Assembly (NCBI GenBank): GCA_023264315.1
Contig: JALQST010000110.1
Span: forward strand, 285 to 9,047
Reading direction: 5' to 3'
Origin: Nodosilinea sp. BSH.14
GTDB lineage: Bacteria; Cyanobacteriota; Cyanobacteriia; Phormidesmidales; Phormidesmidaceae
Length of the DNA: 8,763 bases
The stretch's first letter is position 1; each line of letters opens with the position of its first letter. A program made the position numbers and the translations under genes. A model generated the notes under the pieces. The model worked only from the letters and a program-made list of their open reading frames with translations, searched no databases and was not told the DNA's origin. This document shows positions 1 through 5,770 of this stretch, piece after piece.

Positions 1-706
1 TGGAATCTTCCCGCTGGCAGTCCTCATGGAGTAGGGCAAAGGCTTCCTGTGCCGGGGTGAGGCGCAGCATGGAATTCACACACAGATTGCCCAGGGCCGC
101 TTCGTATAAATCCGGGTCTTTTTTGAGGGTGACAAACCACTCCCGGTCGAAGGGATTGTTGCAAATTTCCTCAAACACCTGGGCCATGGAAATGCGGCTG
201 GTGGCAAAGGCATGGTTGTAGTAGGTTTCCATTTGGGCTTCGATGTAGTCCCAATCGGCCCGATAGAGGCCAATCCGCATCTCCCGCAAAAACTGGTCTT
301 CGCTTTGAAACGACCGCTGATTCCGGTTCCAACTCAGGGTGGCAATGGGCAGCTTCTCCTGCACCGCCGTTACAAGGGTTTCAAAATTGCCCTGACGCAA
401 CGCATCGCGGGTGGCCACCTCCACCAACAGCGGGTGGCACCGAGATCCGTAGGACCTTTCCGCCACTATCAGCTCATGATTTGCCAGCCGAGTCAGATAA
501 GGATTCAGCCCAACTTGGTCGTACTTAAGCTTTTGGCCGCTGTGGCGCAGATAGGCATTGAGGCAATCCACCAACTTGGTCTTGGCCACGGGCGCATAGA
601 TCACCGAAAACAACTGCACCAGCTCTCGATCAAAGGTCGGCAGATTGCGATAGCGATCCGTTAGGCTTGCCCGCAATTCCTCTGGCGATGCCGTTGCTTT
701 AGCCAT
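1..706 (-). CDS. Hypothetical protein, N-terminal 235 residues (possible helicase-type protein)
   Basis: The minus-strand frame is open from an ATG at 704-706 to the window edge with no stop, so the gene is cut at its C-terminus. An AGGA at 717-720 lies ten bases upstream of the ATG, and a promoter-like sequence sits just before it. Residues about 25-100 look like a winged-helix or similar small DNA-binding fold: predicted helices are followed by a stretch containing GLNPYLTRLANHELIV and then CHPLLVEVATRDAL. Residues 135-230 are helical and end with LGNLCVNSMLRLTPAQEAFA. The arrangement vaguely resembles the region ahead of the ATPase domains in some large bacterial DEAD/DEAH or SNF2-type helicases, but no Walker motif lies in the visible part and this comparison is from memory. 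I am sure that it is a gene, and unsure of its function. It follows menE on the same strand after 78 bp. Confidence 0.8.
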   Translation of the reverse strand, partial: MAKATASPEELRASLTDRYRNLPTFDRELVQLFSVIYAPVAKTKLVDCLNAYLRHSGQKLKYDQVGLNPYLTRLANHELIVAERSYGSRCHPLLVEVATRDALRQGNFETLVTAVQEKLPIATLSWNRNQRSFQSEDQFLREMRIGLYRADWDYIEAQMETYYNHAFATSRISMAQVFEEICNNPFDREWFVTLKKDPDLYEAALGNLCVNSMLRLTPAQEAFALLHEDCQREDS

Positions 707-741
707 GCTCGCAAAATCCTACTGTTTGACCCATTTTTATG

Positions 742-769
742 ATTGTATCGGTCTTCCCATACCTTACAA
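742..769 (-). promoter_or_regulatory. Candidate sigma70-type promoter for the truncated gene
   Basis: On the minus strand TTGTAA (764-769) is followed after 16 bp by TACAAT (742-747), a 4/6 match to TTGACA and a 5/6 match to TATAAT. Transcription would start near 735, giving a leader of about 30 nt before the ATG at 706. It fills the short gap after menE, so the truncated gene need not depend on read-through from menE. Confidence 0.5.
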
Positions 770-784
770 CGGAGCCTCAGTAGA

Positions 785-2236
785 TCACAAACTTGCTCTA
801 CTGCCCCGATTTGGCTCAGTCCTAGGGCTGGGGGGGGTACTTCCGAGGGTAATCACGCTGTGGGTCAGGGCAAGGGCAGCGTACCGATCAACTTTTCCCT
901 GGGCAGTTTGGGGCAAGGCGGAGAGGGCAATCCAGTACTTCGGACGTTTGTAGGGCACCACCTGGGGAGTGAGCCAATCAGCTAGGTGGGCCAGGGAAAT
1001 CCTGAACTTGGGTACCACTAAGGCACAGACCGCCTGCCCCCAGTGTGGATCCGGCAGCCCTACCACACAAACGGCATGGGCCAAATCCGCCGTGAGCAGC
1101 AAGGACTCTAGTTCTTCGGGCTGCACCTTTTCGCCACCGGTCATGAGGGTGGTGCTGTGGCGACCGAGGAGGTGGAGGTAGCCATTGCCGTCGAGGTAGC
1201 CGTTGTCGTCGGTGAGGTGGAGGGGAGTGGGGAGTGGGGAGTGGCCTAGGTAGCCTTTGAAAAGAGAGGGTGTGGCGATGGCGAGGCGTCCGGGACGGTT
1301 GGGCGGTTGGGGTTGGTAGTCGGCGTCTAGGACGTGGAGAGCGGCATGGGGGAGGGCGCGACCGCTACTGGTTTGTCCGGCCAGGAATTCGGTGGGCAGG
1401 AGGGTGGCCACTTGGCTGGCGGTTTCGGTCATGCCGTAGGTGGGGGCTAGGGGCAGGGAAAGAGACCGAGCTTGGGACAGCAATGTCGGCCAAGGGGGGG
1501 CACCGCCGAGGAGAATGGCCTGAAATTGCCGCAACCAGGGCAGGTAGGTGTTGCCTTGATTGAGCAAGCCCTGCAATTGGGTGGGAACGAGGGACAGAAA
1601 ACCGGGGCAATCCGCTGGCCACGGAAGGGGTTGCCCCGGTTTTAATTCGGCGTAGGGTTGGAGGATCAGGTGGCCAGCGGTGGCGAGGGTGCGGAGGGCT
1701 TGCATAAACCCGCTAACGTGGTAGAGGGGCAGTACGCAGTAGGCGTTCACGGTGGCAACCTGGAAATGGGCCTGAAACCCTTGCACCGAGGCCATCAGGG
1801 TGTCCCAGGTGTGGCGGGCAAATTTGATCTGTCCCCCAGATCCCCCGGTGGCGATCAGCAGTTCTGGGGTTGCCGTCGGTGGAACCTGGGCGGCATACAG
1901 GGATCCACCGGCACCAAGGGGTTGGCTACGGTCGGGCTGGAGTAGGTCATCCACCTGCTGCCATTCCCGCTGCCCCCATTGGGGATTGGCCAGGGCCACC
2001 GTAAATCCCGTGCGCCATGCGGCTAAGACCGCCGCCAAACACCGCCCGGGATCGGCCTCCTGCACCAGCATGGCCGTGGCAGGGCGTTCCATCGATGGAG
2101 ATTGAGCTACATAATGCTCCAATTCCTGGGAAATATCGGCGATGGTGGGCCAAATCGGCCATGCTTCAGCCCCCCAGATCCAGGGCTGTCCCCAGCGGCG
2201 GCGTAGGGTTTCATCTAGGCTAAATTGGGGTTTCAA
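785..2236 (-). CDS. menE: o-Succinylbenzoate-CoA ligase (MenE)
   Basis: This is an acyl-adenylating (ANL superfamily) enzyme of 483 residues, soluble with no signal peptide. The family activates o-succinylbenzoate with ATP and joins it to CoA, the step before the naphthoate ring is closed in phylloquinone/menaquinone synthesis; in cyanobacteria the product serves photosystem I. Visible motifs in order are the phosphate-binding loop IATGGSGGQIKF (residues 128-139), YGMTETASQ (267-275), the hinge region LHLLGRHSTTLMTGGEKV with the conserved Gly-Arg near 358-359, and PQTAQGKVDR with the catalytic lysine at about 448. The only usual start in the open frame is TTG, with GGGAG nine bases upstream; a TAG lies further up. 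Two oddities are a CCCCACT-type tandem repeat encoding residues about 332-338 and an eight-C run at residues 467-469, after which the C-terminus looks unconserved. The gene is divergent from recJ. Membership of the superfamily is certain; the MenE assignment rests on overall resemblance and size. Confidence 0.87.
   Translation of the reverse strand: MKPQFSLDETLRRRWGQPWIWGAEAWPIWPTIADISQELEHYVAQSPSMERPATAMLVQEADPGRCLAAVLAAWRTGFTVALANPQWGQREWQQVDDLLQPDRSQPLGAGGSLYAAQVPPTATPELLIATGGSGGQIKFARHTWDTLMASVQGFQAHFQVATVNAYCVLPLYHVSGFMQALRTLATAGHLILQPYAELKPGQPLPWPADCPGFLSLVPTQLQGLLNQGNTYLPWLRQFQAILLGGAPPWPTLLSQARSLSLPLAPTYGMTETASQVATLLPTEFLAGQTSSGRALPHAALHVLDADYQPQPPNRPGRLAIATPSLFKGYLGHSPLPTPLHLTDDNGYLDGNGYLHLLGRHSTTLMTGGEKVQPEELESLLLTADLAHAVCVVGLPDPHWGQAVCALVVPKFRISLAHLADWLTPQVVPYKRPKYWIALSALPQTAQGKVDRYAALALTHSVITLGSTPPSPRTEPNRGSRASL
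1222..1244. repeat. Heptamer tandem repeat, (GGGGAGT)x3 plus GG
   Basis: Three perfect copies of GGGGAGT occupy 1222-1228, 1229-1235 and 1236-1242, followed by GG. On the menE coding strand this is the permuted heptamer CCCCACT, resembling the short tandemly repeated repetitive (STRR) heptamers described in filamentous cyanobacteria. Three heptamers equal 21 bp, so the array keeps the menE frame and encodes HSPLPTP in what looks like a surface loop between FKGYL and the hinge motif. The repeat is certain; its assignment to the STRR class is from recollection. Confidence 0.75.
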
Positions 2237-2462
2237 GGCCGGTTGCTCCCAGGATTTAAAGGGCTTCGAGGGGCCTAGAACCAGTATCTAACGGGATGGT
2301 CGATTTCCATGGACAACAGCCACCCCGGTGTAGACGATATGATGCCCTGAAGGGGCTTTCCCCCCTTGGCTCCCTCCATGGGCCATCCCTGGAGAGAAAC
2401 CCCACCGTTGCTATGCTGATACCGATGGAGTTTTCCCCGCCCCAGCGCCTTGGTGTGAGGCG
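2237..2462. other. Divergent spacer between menE and recJ
   Basis: The 226 bp separate two divergent genes and should hold promoters in both directions, but I see no strong pair. On the plus strand TGCTATGCT (2409-2417) resembles an extended -10 box without a good -35; its transcript would begin near 2424, about 40 nt before the annotated recJ GTG. AAGGGG (2350-2355) and CCCCTT (2362-2367) form a six-bp inverted repeat with a six-base loop. No convincing -35/-10 pair for menE was found. The recJ frame stays open upstream to a TGA at 2340-2342, so part of this spacer may in fact be coding. Confidence 0.4.
2246..2250 (-). promoter_or_regulatory. Ribosome binding site of menE (supports a TTG start)
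   Basis: GGGAG on the minus strand lies nine bases before the TTG at 2234-2236. No ATG, GTG or other TTG occurs in the frame between this TTG and the upstream TAG, so the site decides the start. Confidence 0.6.
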
Positions 2463-4691
2463 GTGCAAGCGGCCTGCCCAAAGCCGCTGCGGGGTTGGGC
2501 GGCGCAAGTGCTCTGGCAGCGTCAGATCGTTGCCCTGGATGACCTTACGGGATTTTTGGACGCCTCGGCCTACACCCCCACTCCGGCCAGCGCCTTTGGG
2601 CCTGCCATGGATCGGGCGGTGGAACGGCTGAAGCAGGCCATTGACCGCCAGGAAACCGTCACCATCTGGGGGGATTTTGATGCCGACGGCGTCACCGCCA
2701 CCGCCGTTTTGGGGGACGGGCTGGGGCCGTGGTTTGAGCCGGGAAAAACCCTGCGCTACTACATTCCCAACCGTTTGCGAGAATCCCACGGGCTCTCCAA
2801 GCGCGGCCTAGACCAAGTGCGCGAGTGGGGCACCGATCTCATCGTCACCTGCGACACGGGCAGCACCAACCGGGAGGAAGTGGCCTATGCCCAATCCCTC
2901 GGCATGGCAGTGATCATCACCGATCACCATACCCTGCCCCCAGTGGAGCCCGAGGCCCTGGCGATGATTAACCCCCGCACGTTCCCGGCGGATCATCCCC
3001 TGGCTACCCTGTCGGGGGTGGCGGTGGCCTACAAACTGCTGGAAGCCCTCTACGAAGCCCTGGGAAATCCGTCGGATTTTCGCCTGGAGTACCTGCTCGA
3101 TCTGGTGGCCATTGGCCTGATTGCCGATTTGGTCAACCTCACAGGGGATTGCCGCTACCTAGCCCAGCGGGGGCTAAAACAGCTCAGAACACAGCAGGAG
3201 GCCCATCCCCCCTACCCCCGTCCGGGGCTGAGGGAACTGCTGGCGCTATGCAAGAAAACGGGGGATCGTCCCACGGATATTTCCTTTGGCCTAGGGCCGC
3301 GCATCAACGCCGTCAGCCGCATCCATGGCGATGCTCGCTTTTGTGTGGAACTGCTGACCAGCCCCGATGCCGCCTGCTGCCAAGCTTGGGCCCGCGAGGC
3401 GGAACTGGCCAATACGCGTCGCAAGGGGCTCCAGCGGGAGGTGTACGACCAGGTGATGCAACGGGTGGCCACCCTAGATTTGGCTACCACCCACGGCCTG
3501 GTGCTGGCCGATGAACAGTGGCCCACGGGCATCCTCGGGCTCGTCGCAGGTCAGGTGAGCCAAGCCCTGGGGCGGCCTACGATTCTCCTCACCATCGACC
3601 CGCCCGGTGCCGAGCCCCAACTGGCCCGGGGATCCGCCCGATCCGTCCCGGGGCTGGATTTGTACGATCTTTTTCAAGCCCAGGCTGACCTGCTGACCAG
3701 CTTTGGCGGGCACCCCCTCGCCGCTGGGCTCACCCTGCCCGTGGAACGGCTGGCCATGTTCACTACCGCCATCAACCGGGCTATTCGGGAACGCCTGGGC
3801 AGCGGTGTCCCCCGGCCTCAGTTGGCCATCGACCTCACGGTCACCGTCGCCGATTTAGGCCCAGCCCTCTTCCATGAACTCAACTTACTGGAGCCCTACG
3901 GCATGGGCCACCCGGTGCCCCGCCTGCTGCTGCGCGATGTCTGGTTTACCCAAACCCGCCAGGAAAACCTCAAGGATGCGCGGGATCGCAAGGTACGCTT
4001 CATCAAAACTACCTTTGTGCTGGGGGACGATACCGTTCAAACGGGATGTTTGGGCGAATGGTGGGGGCACTATGTAGATGAATTGCCCAAGGGCCGCTGT
4101 GATGTGGTGGTGGAACTGGATCACAGCCTGCGCCAGGGCTACCACGTCAAGCTGGTGGATGTGCGCCCCAGCACAGAGTCCTCGACGCTGACTCAGACGG
4201 ACGATGAGAACACTGGGAATCCGGTTTCCGCCGCCGATCCCCCCTGGCTAACCGCTGACCCGGACATGAGTCCCCGGCTTTTCCCCGGTATTGAGTCAGC
4301 GGGAGACGGAGAACCGGCCCTCCAACCCTCCCCGGTGATGGTGTGGCAACAGCTAGCGGGTATGGCCAAATACCTGACCCGCACCCAAACCGCCATTTCC
4401 CGATCCCACCTCAGGGAACGGCTCGGCCTTTCCGACATTGCCCTCAATCTCGGCCTTCAAGCCTTGGCCAGTGCTGGGTTTCACGCTACCCCACCGCCCG
4501 CTACCTGGCCCCAGGATGAGGATCAGGAGGGGGTTTACTTTCAGATCTCCTGGCCGTCGCCAGCGTCCCCCAGCCACACTCCCCACGACCCCGATGCCAC
4601 CAGCCTGCAACACTTCCTTGAGGCCGTCGCCGAGGATCAGTTTCGCCAGCGCTATCGATGGCGGCACTATGCCCAGTCCACCCTTCAGTAA
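2463..4691 (+). CDS. recJ: Single-stranded-DNA-specific exonuclease RecJ
   Basis: RecJ degrades single-stranded DNA 5' to 3' in recombinational, mismatch and base-excision repair. From the GTG used here the protein has 742 residues. DHH-superfamily metal-site motifs are complete: DFDADG (71-76), CDTGST (130-135), TDHH (153-156) and LLDLVAIGLIADLV with Asp213 and Asp222. GPRINAVSRI (278-287) follows, then the DHHA1-type substrate motifs GSARSV (390-395) and FGGHPLAAG (414-422), and an OB-like region at about 455-570. The remaining 170 residues are an acidic, proline-rich linker and a helical segment around 624-670 that could be a winged helix; they make this protein much longer than the E. coli enzyme (about 577 residues). 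The start is doubtful: GTG 2463 is the first usual start, with GAGG only two bases before it, yet the frame upstream already reads like RecJ (WCEAVQAACP). The gene converges with the universal stress gene. Confidence 0.93.
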   Translation: MQAACPKPLRGWAAQVLWQRQIVALDDLTGFLDASAYTPTPASAFGPAMDRAVERLKQAIDRQETVTIWGDFDADGVTATAVLGDGLGPWFEPGKTLRYYIPNRLRESHGLSKRGLDQVREWGTDLIVTCDTGSTNREEVAYAQSLGMAVIITDHHTLPPVEPEALAMINPRTFPADHPLATLSGVAVAYKLLEALYEALGNPSDFRLEYLLDLVAIGLIADLVNLTGDCRYLAQRGLKQLRTQQEAHPPYPRPGLRELLALCKKTGDRPTDISFGLGPRINAVSRIHGDARFCVELLTSPDAACCQAWAREAELANTRRKGLQREVYDQVMQRVATLDLATTHGLVLADEQWPTGILGLVAGQVSQALGRPTILLTIDPPGAEPQLARGSARSVPGLDLYDLFQAQADLLTSFGGHPLAAGLTLPVERLAMFTTAINRAIRERLGSGVPRPQLAIDLTVTVADLGPALFHELNLLEPYGMGHPVPRLLLRDVWFTQTRQENLKDARDRKVRFIKTTFVLGDDTVQTGCLGEWWGHYVDELPKGRCDVVVELDHSLRQGYHVKLVDVRPSTESSTLTQTDDENTGNPVSAADPPWLTADPDMSPRLFPGIESAGDGEPALQPSPVMVWQQLAGMAKYLTRTQTAISRSHLRERLGLSDIALNLGLQALASAGFHATPPPATWPQDEDQEGVYFQISWPSPASPSHTPHDPDATSLQHFLEAVAEDQFRQRYRWRHYAQSTLQ

Positions 4692-4707
4692 GGCAGATCA
4701 GTAATAC

Positions 4708-4726
4708 GGATCCGCTCCACGGAACC
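4708..4726. terminator. Imperfect hairpin between convergent recJ and usp genes
   Basis: GGATCCG (4708-4714) pairs with CGGAACC (4720-4726) through six of seven positions around a five-base loop. It lies 16 bp after the recJ stop and 35 bp after the usp stop, where a bidirectional terminator would be expected. No T-tract follows in either direction, so function as an intrinsic terminator is doubtful. Confidence 0.25.
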
Positions 4727-4761
4727 AGCATCAGGGGATCGCAAAGACCAGGTTAGCCCCG

Positions 4762-5211
4762 TTAGTCATCGGTCCAGGGCTTCACAACCATCACCGTACA
4801 GGGGGCCTCGGCCACCACTTGGCTGCTGACGGAACCCGCCAAAATGCGATCCACGCCCGTTAGCCCGCGACTGCCTAGCACAATCAAATCCGCCTGGTAA
4901 ATGTTGGCCAATCGGATAATTTCTACCTCGGCCCCCCCCTGGACGATCTCAAACCTCGACTCGATGGTGATCTCGGGATCCGCGAGCTGGTCGGCACAGG
5001 TGCGCAGATGTTCCTCCAGTTGGCCGTGGGGGAAATCGTGGTTGGATGGCAAGGGGCGAGAGACATCCTGCCCAGCGGTGTCCTCGGCATAGGGCAAGAC
5101 ATGGGCCAAGACCACCGTTGCGCCATCGGCGAGCCGCAACTGCTGGGCCGCCGCCATCACATGCTGGTCAAAGGCAGTGTGGTCTAAAGCAATGAGAACA
5201 ACGTTAAACAC
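4762..5211 (-). CDS. Universal stress protein, UspA family, ATP-binding type
   Basis: The 149-residue single-domain protein begins with a typical Usp first strand (VFNVVLIALDHTAFDQHV), has a second strand ATVVLAHVLPY (31-41), and ends with ADLIVLGSRG and PCTVMVVKPW. The nucleotide loop at 113-127, GSRGLTGVDRILAGS, fits G-x2-G-x9-G-S exactly, which in this family marks ATP-binding members as opposed to the E. coli UspA type. Such cytoplasmic dimers affect survival under starvation, oxidative or energy stress; the specific role here is unknown. I chose GTG 5209-5211 because AGGG (5218-5221) lies six bases upstream and the Usp fold starts there; an upstream TTG at 5233-5235 would add eight residues (MCRDPGWP) unlike the family. 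It converges on recJ and has its own promoter. Confidence 0.9.
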   Translation of the reverse strand: MFNVVLIALDHTAFDQHVMAAAQQLRLADGATVVLAHVLPYAEDTAGQDVSRPLPSNHDFPHGQLEEHLRTCADQLADPEITIESRFEIVQGGAEVEIIRLANIYQADLIVLGSRGLTGVDRILAGSVSSQVVAEAPCTVMVVKPWTDD

Positions 5212-5217
5212 AGGCCA

Positions 5218-5221
5218 CCCT
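5218..5221 (-). promoter_or_regulatory. Ribosome binding site fixing the usp GTG start
   Basis: AGGG on the minus strand stands six bases before GTG 5211-5209. It favours this start over the in-frame TTG at 5235, which has no comparable site. Confidence 0.5.
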
Positions 5222-5263
5222 GGATCCCTACACAACGGCTGAATTGGTCATGATTGCACAGGT

Positions 5264-5291
5264 ATTGTACGCCAACTCGCAGCGATGACAC
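5264..5291 (-). promoter_or_regulatory. Candidate promoter of the universal stress gene
   Basis: GTGTCA (5286-5291, 4/6 to TTGACA) and TACAAT (5264-5269, 5/6 to TATAAT) are 16 bp apart on the minus strand. Start would be near 5257, giving a leader of about 46 nt. A seven-codon reading frame (5228-5251) begins about six bases after that point and ends before the usp ribosome binding site. Confidence 0.5.
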
Positions 5292-5396
5292 CTGAGATGT
5301 CCCCTGGCAAAGGTCTGGTATCGGTTTCGGGATGGCAACAGCAAGCCAGCCATTCTCATTTTGGTAAATTGACGGTCAAAGCCCTAAGGCTTAGCC

Positions 5397-5437
5397 TTGA
5401 CACTGCCCTAGGGTACCTCGAAAAATACAGATTTTTC
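5397..5437 (+). promoter_or_regulatory. TTGACA box with adjoining AT-rich inverted repeat
   Basis: A perfect TTGACA at 5397-5402 is followed after 18 bp by AAAAAT (5421-5426, 4/6 to TATAAT). That second box forms most of the left arm of a perfect inverted repeat, GAAAAAT (5420-5426) and ATTTTTC (5431-5437), with the four-base centre ACAG. It could be a promoter with an overlapping operator. No gene start follows for over 300 bp, so any transcript would have a long leader or be non-coding. The weak -10 keeps confidence low. Confidence 0.3.
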
Positions 5438-5524
5438 TGGGAGTGGCAACGTGATCTCAAGGGTTCTAGCCTTTTGAAGGCCGCCAAACGGCAATTAATC
5501 GAGGTGCCCCATAGCCAAAACCCA

Positions 5525-5552
5525 GATAATGTCATAATCTCGATAGTGTCAT
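5525..5552. repeat. 11-bp direct repeat, GATAATGTCAT / GATAGTGTCAT
   Basis: The two copies (5525-5535 and 5542-5552) differ at one base and are 17 bp apart from start to start. Short near-exact direct repeats in a spacer often mark binding sites of a regulator; no specific factor is recognised. The repeat is directly visible, its function is not. Confidence 0.6.
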
Positions 5553-5701
5553 GGACGGGGGCTTCGACGGTCGCTTTTGATCTCAGGCTCTCCAGGCTAG
5601 GTTTCGGGAACAGTCCTGTGGCTAGGTCAGTGATTATAGTGCCTAAAATAAGTTGACTCAGGAGAAGAGTCTCCGCTCCTAAAGAGAGCAATGATCCCAC
5701 T

Positions 5702-5714
5702 GGGAACAGTTCCC
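5702..5714. promoter_or_regulatory. Operator-like dyad GGGAACAGTTCCC upstream of the Uma2 gene
   Basis: The arms GGGAAC and GTTCCC are perfectly complementary about a single central base. A one-base centre is poor for an RNA hairpin, so a site for a dimeric DNA-binding protein is the likelier reading. It ends 56 bp before the ATG of the Uma2 gene, where an operator would be expected. Confidence 0.35.
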
Positions 5715-5760
5715 CCCTGATTCAGGGCGTCATTGGATGATACGTTTAGCATGTGCTAGC

Positions 5761-5764
5761 AGGA
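5761..5764 (+). promoter_or_regulatory. Ribosome binding site of the Uma2 gene
   Basis: AGGA lies six bases before ATG 5771-5773. An in-frame GTG at 5753 would add six residues but has no ribosome binding site, so the ATG is preferred. Confidence 0.65.
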
Positions 5765-5770
5765 ACCACC

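Larger units (their letters stand above)
5212..5770. other. Long spacer without a supported gene
   Basis: These 559 bp separate the leftward usp gene from the rightward Uma2 gene. Open frames exist on both strands (5285-5656 plus, 5356-5700 minus), but they overlap each other, lack ribosome binding sites, match no family I recognise, and the plus frame uses many AGG, AGA and ATA codons unlike the neighbours. A sampled line (5341-5400) is 47% GC against 77% for one inside recJ (3601-3660). Besides the usp promoter it holds an isolated TTGACA with an AT-rich inverted repeat, an 11-bp direct repeat, a small hairpin GGAGA-AGAG-TCTCC (5661-5674) whose GGAG can alternatively pair with CTCCT at 5676-5680, and a 13-bp dyad. 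A regulatory region, a small RNA or a decayed gene would each fit. Confidence 0.5.

Noticed and set aside
212..664. Plus-strand open frame of 150 codons
   Set aside because: It lies antisense within the truncated minus-strand gene, which has a ribosome binding site, a promoter and a longer coherent frame.
2296..2631. Plus-strand 111-codon frame overlapping the recJ start
   Set aside because: Low-complexity out-of-frame product. It is kept in mind only because its ATG at 2425 could be the recJ start if a frameshift exists.
2256..2789. Minus-strand open frame of 177 codons over the menE-recJ spacer and the recJ start
   Set aside because: It overlaps the conserved DHH motif region of recJ on the opposite strand; the product is Gly/Arg/Pro-rich and resembles no family.
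4353..4667. Antisense frames in the recJ C-terminal region
   Set aside because: Shadows of a GC-rich gene; the recJ frame is continuous to its stop.
5285..5656. 123-codon plus-strand frame in the long spacer
   Set aside because: No ribosome binding site, codon use unlike neighbours, no recognisable family, overlaps a competing frame and the usp promoter.
5653..5682. TTGACT as a -35 box for the Uma2 gene
   Set aside because: The sequence at the proper distance (TCCTAA) is too poor a -10 match to support a promoter.
5356..5700. 114-codon minus-strand frame with a hydrophobic N-terminus
   Set aside because: No ribosome binding site or family resemblance; the hydrophobic stretch alone does not support a membrane protein.
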